Below are positions 49,808-57,345 of a stretch of DNA of 64,000 bases, piece after piece (within the stretch, counting starts at the first letter, position 1; each line of letters starts with the position of its first letter). The stretch spans positions 124,001 through 188,000 of the forward strand of contig NZ_BOPH01000105.1 in NCBI RefSeq assembly GCF_016863655.1, read 5' to 3'. The notes under the pieces are model-generated. The model was not told where the DNA came from. It did not search any database and saw nothing but the letters and a program-made list of their open reading frames with translations. A program made the position numbers and the translations under genes. This DNA comes from Virgisporangium ochraceum. GTDB taxonomy: Bacteria; Actinomycetota; Actinomycetes; Mycobacteriales; Micromonosporaceae.

Positions 49808-51848
49808 CGACCTGCCGGCGGCGCGCTTCCTCGACGTACGCCACGAGGGCCTGCGGGTCCGCGAGCGCGTCGCGGCTCACGACCGTGTCGGGGTCGGCAC
49901 CCTGGAGGATCCGTTTGACGGGCAGTTCGAGTTTCTTGCCGGTGCGGCCGCGCGGGACGGCGGCCATCCCGACGACGGCGTCCGGCACGTGCCTCGGAGA
50001 CAGGTTCGTGCGCAACGCCTCGACGACACGGCGGCGCACATCGTCGTCGACGGCAAGCCCGTCCCGGTGCACGACGAACAGAATGAGCTCGCCGGGACCC
50101 CCGTCCGGGTCCTCGAGGTGGACGACGAGACTGTCGACGATGTCGGGAAGCTCCTCGACGACGGCGTAGAAGTCCGCCGTTCCGAGCCGGACGCCGCCAC
50201 GGTTGAGTGTGGCGTCCGACCGGCCGGTGATGACGCAGCTGCCGCGGTCGGTGAAGCGGATCCAGTCACCGTGCCGCCAGACACCGGGGATGTCGTCGAA
50301 GTACGCCGCGCGGTACGCCCTTCCATCCGGGTCGCCCCAGAATCCGACCGGCATCGACGGCATCGGAGCGGTGATGACGAGCTCACCGAAGTCACCGACG
50401 ACCGGAGCGTTGTCGTGGTCGAACGCCGCGGCGGCAACGCCGAGTGCCGCGCCCGACATCTGCCCGGCGAGCACCGGCTGCAGCGGCCCGCCCTGGACGA
50501 TGCCGCTGCAGACGTCGGTCCCGCCGCTGCCGACGTTGAGCAGCACCCGCGGCCCGAACCCGTTCTGCAGCCAGGAGAACCCGTCGACGGGCAGCGGCGA
50601 GCCCACGCAGCCGATCTGGCGGACCGCCGACAGGTCGACCTCGTCCCACGGTGCGAGCCCCTCTTTGCGGCAGGCCATGACGTAGCCGGGGCTCACCCCG
50701 ACCAGCGTCGCGCCGACCCGCGCGGCCAGGCGCCACTGCGCCATGAGGTCGGGGAAGAACGGGTTGCCGTCGATCATCACCGGCACCGCCCGGAGGAGCA
50801 GGGCCGAGACGAGAGCGTTCCACATCATCCACGAGGTGGTCGTGTACCACAGGAGCCGGTCGCCCGGGCGCAGGTCCCAGTGCAGGGCGTGGTTCTTGAG
50901 GTGTTCGACCAGGATCCCGCCGTGGCCGTGGACGATCGCCTTGGGTCTGCCGGTCGTGCCGGAGGAGAAGAGCACGTAGAGCGGGTGGTCGAACGGCACC
51001 GGGTCGAAGAGTGCGGGACCGGTCGGCGCCGCGGCGAGCAGGTCGTCCCAACCGACGAGCGCCGGGCTCCCGAAGAACGCGGCGTCGAGCGCACCGGCCC
51101 CGTACGGCACCTCGACGACATGGGTGAGGGTCGGCAACCCGGCAGCGACCTCGACGACCCGGGCCCGGCGGTCGACCGACCGGCCGCCGTAGACGTACCC
51201 GGGCACCGCGAGGAGCACGGTCGGTTCCAGCTGGGAGAACCGGTCGACGACGCTGCGGGCGCCGAACTCCGTCGCGCACGAGGACCAGACCGCTCCGAGG
51301 CTCGCCGTCGCGAGGAAGGCGACGAGGGCCTCGGGCACGTTCGGCAGGTAGGCGACGACGCGGTCGCCGTGGCCGACGCCGAGACGTCGCAGCCCGGCCC
51401 GGGCGCGGGCGACCTGGTCGCGCAACTCACCCCAGGTGAGCCGGATCGGCTCGCGGGTCTGCGAGTACGCGAGCACCGCGAGGTCGTCGGCATCGGCGGC
51501 CGGGTCCTCGACGAGACCCACCATGTGCTCGGCGTAGTTGACCGTCGAGCCGGTGAACCACCGCGCGCCGGAGACCGAGCGGGACGTCAGGACCCGCTCG
51601 TACGGCGTCGAGAACCGGACTCCGAAGTACGCGGCGACGGCGCCCCAGAAGCCGTCGAGGTCGTCCACGGACCAGCGCCACAGCTCGTCGTAGTCCGCGA
51701 ACGCCAGCCCCCGGTGCCGCTCCAGCCACCCGAGGAAGGCACCGACCCCGCTCGTCGCACGGGCGTCGGACGGGACGGGGCGGAGCACGTCGCCCTCGGC
51801 GACCGGCCGTGGTGTCGACGGGGTCTGCGAGGTCATCGGCCCGCTCAC
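49797..51848 (-). CDS. acetoacetyl-CoA synthetase
   Basis: This adenylate-forming ligase of about 683 residues activates acetoacetate (or a similar beta-keto acid) with ATP to the CoA ester. The AMP-binding P-loop is YVLFSSGTTGRPKAIVHGHG. Other signatures are WYTTTSWMMWN, GSGGTDVCSG and the C-terminal hinge/lysine region GRTGKKLELPVKRIL, matching the AACS branch. It is last in the operon. GTG 51848 overlaps the phosphatase stop (GTGA); ATG 51836 is an alternative. It would convert the product of the upstream carboxylating enzymes into central metabolism. Confidence 0.9.
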   Translation of the reverse strand: MSGPMTSQTPSTPRPVAEGDVLRPVPSDARATSGVGAFLGWLERHRGLAFADYDELWRWSVDDLDGFWGAVAAYFGVRFSTPYERVLTSRSVSGARWFTGSTVNYAEHMVGLVEDPAADADDLAVLAYSQTREPIRLTWGELRDQVARARAGLRRLGVGHGDRVVAYLPNVPEALVAFLATASLGAVWSSCATEFGARSVVDRFSQLEPTVLLAVPGYVYGGRSVDRRARVVEVAAGLPTLTHVVEVPYGAGALDAAFFGSPALVGWDDLLAAAPTGPALFDPVPFDHPLYVLFSSGTTGRPKAIVHGHGGILVEHLKNHALHWDLRPGDRLLWYTTTSWMMWNALVSALLLRAVPVMIDGNPFFPDLMAQWRLAARVGATLVGVSPGYVMACRKEGLAPWDEVDLSAVRQIGCVGSPLPVDGFSWLQNGFGPRVLLNVGSGGTDVCSGIVQGGPLQPVLAGQMSGAALGVAAAAFDHDNAPVVGDFGELVITAPMPSMPVGFWGDPDGRAYRAAYFDDIPGVWRHGDWIRFTDRGSCVITGRSDATLNRGGVRLGTADFYAVVEELPDIVDSLVVHLEDPDGGPGELILFVVHRDGLAVDDDVRRRVVEALRTNLSPRHVPDAVVGMAAVPRGRTGKKLELPVKRILQGADPDTVVSRDALADPQALVAYVEEARRRQVVRW

Positions 51849-52702
51849 GCCGTGGCCGAGGCGAGCATCAGCGTGGCGAGTTCGAGGAGGGAGTCGACGA
51901 CGAGGTGCGGGCGCTGCCCCTCGGCGGCGGCGTCGGCGTCCGTCCGGCTGCACACGCCGGTCGTGATGAGGACGCCGACCGCACCGACCCGCCGGGCCAT
52001 GGCCACCTCCAGCGACAGGTCGTCGCCCACGACGAGCATCCGTTCGGGCGGCACCCCGAGCCGGGCGGCGGCGGTCGACGCGGCAAGGAGGGACGGCTTG
52101 CCGACGACCTCGTACGTCTGCCCGGCGATGTGCGCGAGACCCGTCGCGATGAATCCCGACACCCCGGCGGTGCGCCGCCCTTTGGTCGCGAACGCGGGTG
52201 CATCGCTCGTCACGAGCAGCGGCGCGCCGGCCCAGATCGCCTCGGCGGCCGCTTGGAGCTTGGGTTGGTCGAAGGCGGTGTCCCAGCCGACGACGACGGC
52301 CGCGACCGCCGTGCCGTCGCCGGGGGTCGCGAGCCGTACCCCGGCCTTTGCCAGCACGTCGACGACCCCGGTCGCGCCGAAGGCGAGGACCGGCGCGTCC
52401 CCGAACCGCTGCCGGACCACGTCGGCCGCGACGACGCTCGGGGTGAGGACGTCCTCGTCGGGAAAGTCGAAGCCGAGCTCCCGCAACGACTCCGCGATCC
52501 GCCGCGGCGGCCGGTTGGAGGCGTTGGTGAACGCGACGAGCCGGCGTCCCGACGCCCGCAGCGCCGCCACCGCCTCGACCGCGCCCGGCAGCGCCGTGCC
52601 GTCGTGGCCCGCCGGCTGAGAGGACAGGATGAGGCAGCCGTCGACGTCGAAGACGAGTCCCTCGACCCCTGCGAGTCGTTCGGAGAGCCTGTCGTCGCTC
52701 AC
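51845..52702 (-). CDS. HAD-IIA family phosphatase
   Basis: This 285-residue protein of the NagD/p-nitrophenylphosphatase-like HAD-IIA family has motif I FDVDGCLIL (the catalytic Asp pair), motif II FTNASNRPP, a VVGKPS lysine motif and a VVGDDLSLEVAMA segment. The C2 cap lies between. It is expected to cleave small phosphate esters such as aryl or enol phosphates in the cytoplasm. Its place inside the ketone-carboxylation operon, overlapping both neighbours by 4 bases, suggests removal of a phosphorylated intermediate or salvage of a dead-end phosphate. GTG start. Confidence 0.88.
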   Translation of the reverse strand: MSDDRLSERLAGVEGLVFDVDGCLILSSQPAGHDGTALPGAVEAVAALRASGRRLVAFTNASNRPPRRIAESLRELGFDFPDEDVLTPSVVAADVVRQRFGDAPVLAFGATGVVDVLAKAGVRLATPGDGTAVAAVVVGWDTAFDQPKLQAAAEAIWAGAPLLVTSDAPAFATKGRRTAGVSGFIATGLAHIAGQTYEVVGKPSLLAASTAAARLGVPPERMLVVGDDLSLEVAMARRVGAVGVLITTGVCSRTDADAAAEGQRPHLVVDSLLELATLMLASATA

Positions 52703-54216
52703 TGTTCCTCCTGCCCGCCCGCGGCCCGGCGCAGCAGGATCCGTTCGTCTCCCAACGTCACGTCGAGGGACCGCCAGTTCGGCAGCGCCGACACGGCGGC
52801 GACGAAGCCGGCCGCGGTCGTCACCGGCGGGCTGGGCGACCAGGCTGGCGCCGGCCCGGCGGCCTCCATCGCGTCGATCTGGTCCGCCGGGAGCACCGAG
52901 CGCAGCAGCACCTCGCGATCGTCGGCGGAGCGGCCCAGGGCCGCGGAGACCTTGGCCCGTACCTCGTCCGCGGACGGCTCGGCCTGCGGCCGGTCGAGTT
53001 CCCGGTACCGCGGTGAGGCCTTCGCCCGCTCGACGACGAGCGGGTCCACCGGTGCCGGCGGCGTGCCGAAGTGGCCGAGCACGTAGCGCACGATCTCGTC
53101 CGGCATCCGCGACCAGCGCTCGGCGCCGGCAAGTCCGGCGAGAACGTTCATGACGGCCTGGCTGCCCACGTACTGGCTGTACGGCGTGACCATGATGGGG
53201 TAGCCGAGCTCGGCCCGGACCCGTCCGGCCTCGTCGAGCACCTCGGGTAGCAGGTCGGTCCGGCGGATCTCGGCGAGCTGCCGGCGCAGCGTCCCCATCA
53301 TCCCGCCCGGGATCTGGTGACGCTGGTAGGCCAGGTCGAGCTCGGTCGGTCGGCCCGGTTCGAGGCCCTGGGACGAGGCGATGACGGCGATGACCTCCTC
53401 CGCCCGGCGCAGCGCGTCGACATCGACGTCGACGTCGACGCCCACGGCGTCGAGGTTGTCCACGAGGCGGGTCGCCGACGGCTGGCTGGTGCCGTTGGCG
53501 AGGGCTCCGATGGCCGTGTGGAGCACAGTGACCCCGGCCTGGGCCGCGACGACGTACACCTGCGGAGCGAGGCCTGTGGTGCAGTGCGAGTGCAGCTCCA
53601 GCGGGGTTCCGCCGAGGGCGCCGAGGATCTCCGGCACGAGGTGCGCGGTCCGCTCCGGCGTGAGTAGTCCGCCGGGGTCCTTGAGGTAGACCACGTCGAC
53701 GTTCGGGTCGTCGGCGTAGACCCTGGCGCACGAGGCGTACAGCGCGTCGTCGTGCACGGGCGAGATGGTGTAGGTCAGCGCCGCGACGACCTGCTCGATG
53801 CCCTCCTCCTTGGCCATTCGCGCCACCGCGGCGGCGGCCGCGGTGTCGTTCATCGGCTCGGCGATCTGCAGCCGGCGGATGCCGGCCCCGGCGATCGCGC
53901 GCATGGACATGCGCATGAGCGCGGCCGGCGTGCGGTCCCAGGTCATGAACCGCATGCCGGTGGTGATCAGCGACAGCGGCGTGGTCGGTACGACGGCGCG
54001 CATCCGGGCGATGCGCTCCCACGGGTTCTCCCGGTGCCAGCGCACGCCCACCGACAGGTGGGTCGAGGAGGTGTAGTCGACCGCGACGAGACCGGCCGCC
54101 TCGAGGTGCGGGCCGATGGCCTCGACCATGCCGCAGGTCAGGCCGGCCGCTCCCCACAGGCTCTGGTTGCCGTCCCGGGTGCTCGTGTCGACCAGCCGGA
54201 CGGTGGGTCGGGTCAT
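52699..54216 (-). CDS. biotin-dependent carboxyltransferase (pyruvate/oxaloacetate type)
   Basis: This 505-residue protein has the carboxyltransferase domain of pyruvate carboxylase and oxaloacetate decarboxylase alpha subunits. It shows VDTSTRDGNQSLWGAAG (usual DTTLRDxxQSLxA), VDVVYLKDPGGLLTPE with the usually carboxylated lysine, and the metal-binding LHSHCTTG. It transfers CO2 from carboxybiotin to an enolate acceptor. It has no biotin domain of its own; the carrier is a separate gene. The ATG overlaps the biotin carboxylase stop as ATGA. The acceptor here is unlikely to be pyruvate given the neighbours; see findings. Confidence 0.9.
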   Translation of the reverse strand: MTRPTVRLVDTSTRDGNQSLWGAAGLTCGMVEAIGPHLEAAGLVAVDYTSSTHLSVGVRWHRENPWERIARMRAVVPTTPLSLITTGMRFMTWDRTPAALMRMSMRAIAGAGIRRLQIAEPMNDTAAAAAVARMAKEEGIEQVVAALTYTISPVHDDALYASCARVYADDPNVDVVYLKDPGGLLTPERTAHLVPEILGALGGTPLELHSHCTTGLAPQVYVVAAQAGVTVLHTAIGALANGTSQPSATRLVDNLDAVGVDVDVDVDALRRAEEVIAVIASSQGLEPGRPTELDLAYQRHQIPGGMMGTLRRQLAEIRRTDLLPEVLDEAGRVRAELGYPIMVTPYSQYVGSQAVMNVLAGLAGAERWSRMPDEIVRYVLGHFGTPPAPVDPLVVERAKASPRYRELDRPQAEPSADEVRAKVSAALGRSADDREVLLRSVLPADQIDAMEAAGPAPAWSPSPPVTTAAGFVAAVSALPNWRSLDVTLGDERILLRRAAGGQEEQ

Positions 54217-55673
54217 GCCGGTGCTCCTGCGGTGTCGCGAGGTTCCTGGTCGGCGGGCGGGCGCGGGAAGTCGTCGTGGACGGCAGTGTCGCTGGCTGGT
54301 GGCCAGACGCCGGCGAGCCAGCCGGTGGTCACCCCGCCGGCGCGGAAGTCCGGGTGGGCAAGGACCACACGGTGCACGTCGGCGCACGTGGCAACGCCGT
54401 CCACCCGGATGGCGTCGACCGCGGCCAGCGCGCCGGCGACCGCGGCCGCGCGGTCGTGCCCGCGCACGATGACCTTGGCCAGGAGGCTGTCGTAGTAGGG
54501 CGGGAACAGGTAGCTCTCGTAGACATGGGTGTCGACCCGCACGCCCGGCCCGCGGGGGAGGTCGAGCCGGGTGATCCGGCCCGGCGACGGGCGGAAGTCG
54601 TGCCAGGGGTCCTCGGCGGTGAGCCGGCACTCCACGACGTGTGCAGGCGGCACCGGTGGCACCTCCGGCAGCCCGTGCGGGCGCCCGGCGGCGAGCAGCA
54701 ACTGGGCCGCGACGAGGTCGATGCCGAACGCCTCCTCGGTGACCGGGTGCTCGACCTGGATGCGGGCGTTCATCTCCAGGAAGACCACGGTCGCGGGGTC
54801 GTGCGGCGAGGCGGCGTCGACCAGGAACTCGCACGTCCCGGCGCCGCGGTAGCGCAGGTGCTCCGCGAGCCGGCGGGCGCTGTCGTGCAGGAGGGCCCGG
54901 GTCGCCTCGGACAGGCCGGGCGCCGGGCACTCCTCGATGAGCTTCTGATGCCGGCGCTGCACCGAGCAGTCCCGGTCGCCGAGGATGAGCACGCCGCCCT
55001 CGCCGTCACCGAAGATCTGCACCTCGACGTGCCGGCCGGAGCCGTAGAACTTCTCCAGGTACAGCGCACCGTCGGCGAACGCGGCGCGTGCCTCGGCGGC
55101 GGCGACGTCGACCAGGCGGGCCAGGTCGTCGGGGCCGTCGACGCGATGGATACCGCGCCCGCCGCCGCCGTGGACCGCCTTGAGCAGCACGGGGTAGCCG
55201 ATCTCGGCGGCCGCGACCCGCGCGCTCGCGGGATCGTCCACCTCGGACGCCGGCGCGACGGGGACGCCGGTGGCCACGGCCATGCGCCGGGCGGCGGCCT
55301 TGTCGCCGACCTCCCGCAGGGTCTGCGACCGCGGGCCGGCGAAGGCGATTCCTTCCCGTTCGAGCAGCTCCGCCAGCTCGACCTTCTCCGAGAGGAACCC
55401 GTATCCGGGATGGACGATGTCGCAGCCGGTCTGCAGCGCCGCCTGCGCGATGAGCTCCGGACGCAGGTACGACCGGCTCGCCTGCGCCGGGCCGAGCCGC
55501 ACGACCCGGTCGGCCAGGCGCGCGGCAAGGGAGTCGACGTCGGCCGCGCTCACCGCGACGACCGGCTCGAACTCCAGCCGGCGGCACGCGGTGACCACGC
55601 GGACGGCGATCTCGCCGCGGTTGGCCACGAGTACCCGGGGCCGGGAGACGGCCGGGCCGGTGGGGAACGACAT
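54213..55673 (-). CDS. biotin carboxylase subunit
   Basis: This 486-residue ATP-grasp enzyme has the N-terminal VLVANRGEIAVRVVTACRRL, the HPGYGFLSEK biotin-carboxylase signature, the glycine-rich loop HGGGGRGI and the FLEMNARIQVEHPVTEE active site. It carboxylates the biotin of the carrier protein with bicarbonate and ATP. All key residues are present. It is in one operon with the carrier gene (11-base gap) and the carboxyltransferase (ATGA overlap). Confidence 0.93.
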   Translation of the reverse strand: MSFPTGPAVSRPRVLVANRGEIAVRVVTACRRLEFEPVVAVSAADVDSLAARLADRVVRLGPAQASRSYLRPELIAQAALQTGCDIVHPGYGFLSEKVELAELLEREGIAFAGPRSQTLREVGDKAAARRMAVATGVPVAPASEVDDPASARVAAAEIGYPVLLKAVHGGGGRGIHRVDGPDDLARLVDVAAAEARAAFADGALYLEKFYGSGRHVEVQIFGDGEGGVLILGDRDCSVQRRHQKLIEECPAPGLSEATRALLHDSARRLAEHLRYRGAGTCEFLVDAASPHDPATVVFLEMNARIQVEHPVTEEAFGIDLVAAQLLLAAGRPHGLPEVPPVPPAHVVECRLTAEDPWHDFRPSPGRITRLDLPRGPGVRVDTHVYESYLFPPYYDSLLAKVIVRGHDRAAAVAGALAAVDAIRVDGVATCADVHRVVLAHPDFRAGGVTTGWLAGVWPPASDTAVHDDFPRPPADQEPRDTAGAPA

Positions 55674-55684
55674 CCGCGCCGGCC

Positions 55685-56185
55685 TCAACCCTGGAGCCGG
55701 AACAGCACGTCGCCGTGCTCGACGGCGGTCGCGTCCGGGACGCAGACCTCGGCGATGACGCCGTGAACGTCCGCGGAGACGGGGTTCATCAGCTTCATCA
55801 CCTCGATGATCGCGACCGTGGTGTCCGGCGTGACGGTGTCGCCGACCGCCACGAAGGGCGGCTGGTCCGGCCCGGGGCGGTGGTAGAGCACTCCGAGCAT
55901 CGGAGCGGTGATCACCGGCCCGGCGGGCACGGGCGGAGCCGACGCGGGGGCTGCCGCCGGGGGGCCGGCGGGGGCGGAACCGGTAGCGGGAGCGGACGCG
56001 GGACCGGTGGCGGCCACCGGTGCCTGCCCGGCGGGGATGCCGAGGACGGTGCGCGACACCCGTACGCTCACCCCGGCGGAGACCACCTCGGCGTCGGCGA
56101 TGCCCGACGCGTCGAGCTGGGCGACCAGCGCCAGCACGTCGGACCAGGACGGCGTGCCCGCGCCCCCGGGTGCGGCACCGGTCAT
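55685..56185 (-). CDS. biotin carboxyl carrier protein
   Basis: This 166-residue protein has an N-terminal helical part, an Ala/Pro-rich linker (about 65-90) and a C-terminal biotinyl domain. The biotin lysine lies in IIEVMKLMNPV (usual E-A/V-M-K-M/L). It is the mobile carrier between the biotin carboxylase and the carboxyltransferase. The ATG overlaps the stop of the upstream ATP-binding subunit (ATGA). Confidence 0.93.
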   Translation of the reverse strand: MTGAAPGGAGTPSWSDVLALVAQLDASGIADAEVVSAGVSVRVSRTVLGIPAGQAPVAATGPASAPATGSAPAGPPAAAPASAPPVPAGPVITAPMLGVLYHRPGPDQPPFVAVGDTVTPDTTVAIIEVMKLMNPVSADVHGVIAEVCVPDATAVEHGDVLFRLQG

Positions 56186-57345
56186 GAGGTTCCACCCTTC
56201 CCGGCGCTGAGGCTCCTCAGCACCGACAAGTACGACGCCGCACCGGCGGTAGTGGTCCTGGCCCTGACGGTTTCGCGGGCGGACCCGTTCACCGTCTCCG
56301 GTCGGCTCTGCAGCAGCATGAAACGGTGCCTGCCGTCGGCGTCACGCGCCAGCGCCCATTCGATGTCCTGCGCCGAGCCGTAGTGCTTCTCCACTCGGAC
56401 GGCGAGCTCACCGAGTTCGTGCAACAGCTCGTCGCTGATGCACTGCACGTCCGCAAGCTCGGCCGGGACGTCGACGATCTGCGTTCCCGGCCCGGTGGCG
56501 GAGGGGACGCACCGGTGCGCCTTGTGCGTGACCGTCCTGCGAGTCACCGTCAAGCCGATCTTGCTCAGCCAGAACTCGTCCGGGGTCACCTCACCGGAGA
56601 CGACCGCCTCGCCGAGGCCCCACGACGCGTTGACCGCCATCACCGACGGGTCGCCGGTCTTCGGGCTGACCGTGAACGCCACCCCGGCGACCTCGGCGTC
56701 GACCATCTCCTGCACGCCGACGGCCATCTTCGACGCCTCGCCGCGGTGTGCCTCGTCGAGCCTGGCGCGGTAGGCGACCGCCTGTGGGGTGAACAGGCTG
56801 GCCCAGCAGTCACGAACCCGGGAGACCACGTCGTCGGCGCCGCACACCCACAGATAGGTCTCCTGCTGACCGGCGAACGAGTTCGCCGCGCCGTCCTCGG
56901 CGACGGCCGAGGACCGGACGGCGACGGGTACGCCCTCGCGGCCGGCGCGCCGGCACAGTTCGGCATAGGCCGCGCGCAGCTCCTCCTCCAGCCCCGGCGG
57001 CAGTTCCGCGCCGTGGATGATGTCGACCGCGCGGGTCTGCAGGTCGCGCAGGTCCGCCGACGAGCCGACGTCGACGGCGCGGGTGAGGTCGCCGATACGG
57101 TTCCGCAGGCCGGCGTGGTCGATGACCTCCTGCCACGCCTGTGCGGTGACGGCGAACCCGATCGGTACCGGGATCCCCGCGCTGATGAGCTCACCGAGAC
57201 TGGCGCATTTGCCGCCGGCGCTCGGGCGGTCGGTCATGCGCAGCTCGTCGAACCAGACGATACGACGACCCACCACGCTCGGTCCCTCCACGGAGTCGGT
57301 CGGGTCGGCGGAGGCCGTGGCGGCCCCCCGAAGGCCGTCAGTCAT
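56182..57345 (-). CDS. PEP-synthase-type ATP-binding subunit (phenylphosphate synthase beta-like)
   Basis: This 387-residue protein is the ATP-grasp domain of PEP synthase/PPDK as a separate polypeptide. It shows AGGKCASLGELISAGIPVP, VAVRSSAVAEDGAANSFAGQ and GLGEAVVSGEVTPDEFWL, ending in FMLLQSRPET. Its size and composition match the beta subunit of phenylphosphate synthase, which passes the beta-phosphate of ATP to a histidine on the partner. It overlaps the alpha subunit by 8 bases and the carrier gene by 4. ATG 57345. Confidence 0.88.
   Translation of the reverse strand: MTDGLRGAATASADPTDSVEGPSVVGRRIVWFDELRMTDRPSAGGKCASLGELISAGIPVPIGFAVTAQAWQEVIDHAGLRNRIGDLTRAVDVGSSADLRDLQTRAVDIIHGAELPPGLEEELRAAYAELCRRAGREGVPVAVRSSAVAEDGAANSFAGQQETYLWVCGADDVVSRVRDCWASLFTPQAVAYRARLDEAHRGEASKMAVGVQEMVDAEVAGVAFTVSPKTGDPSVMAVNASWGLGEAVVSGEVTPDEFWLSKIGLTVTRRTVTHKAHRCVPSATGPGTQIVDVPAELADVQCISDELLHELGELAVRVEKHYGSAQDIEWALARDADGRHRFMLLQSRPETVNGSARETVRARTTTAGAASYLSVLRSLSAGKGGTS

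Noticed and set aside
49989..52619. An 876-codon plus-strand open frame opposite the acetoacetyl-CoA synthetase and phosphatase
   Set aside because: Same antisense effect. The minus-strand proteins have catalytic motifs and operon overlaps; this frame has none.
52699..56185. Acetyl-CoA or propionyl-CoA carboxylase
   Set aside because: The transferase is of the pyruvate/oxaloacetate type with LKDPGG and HSH motifs, not the crotonase-fold acyl-CoA type.
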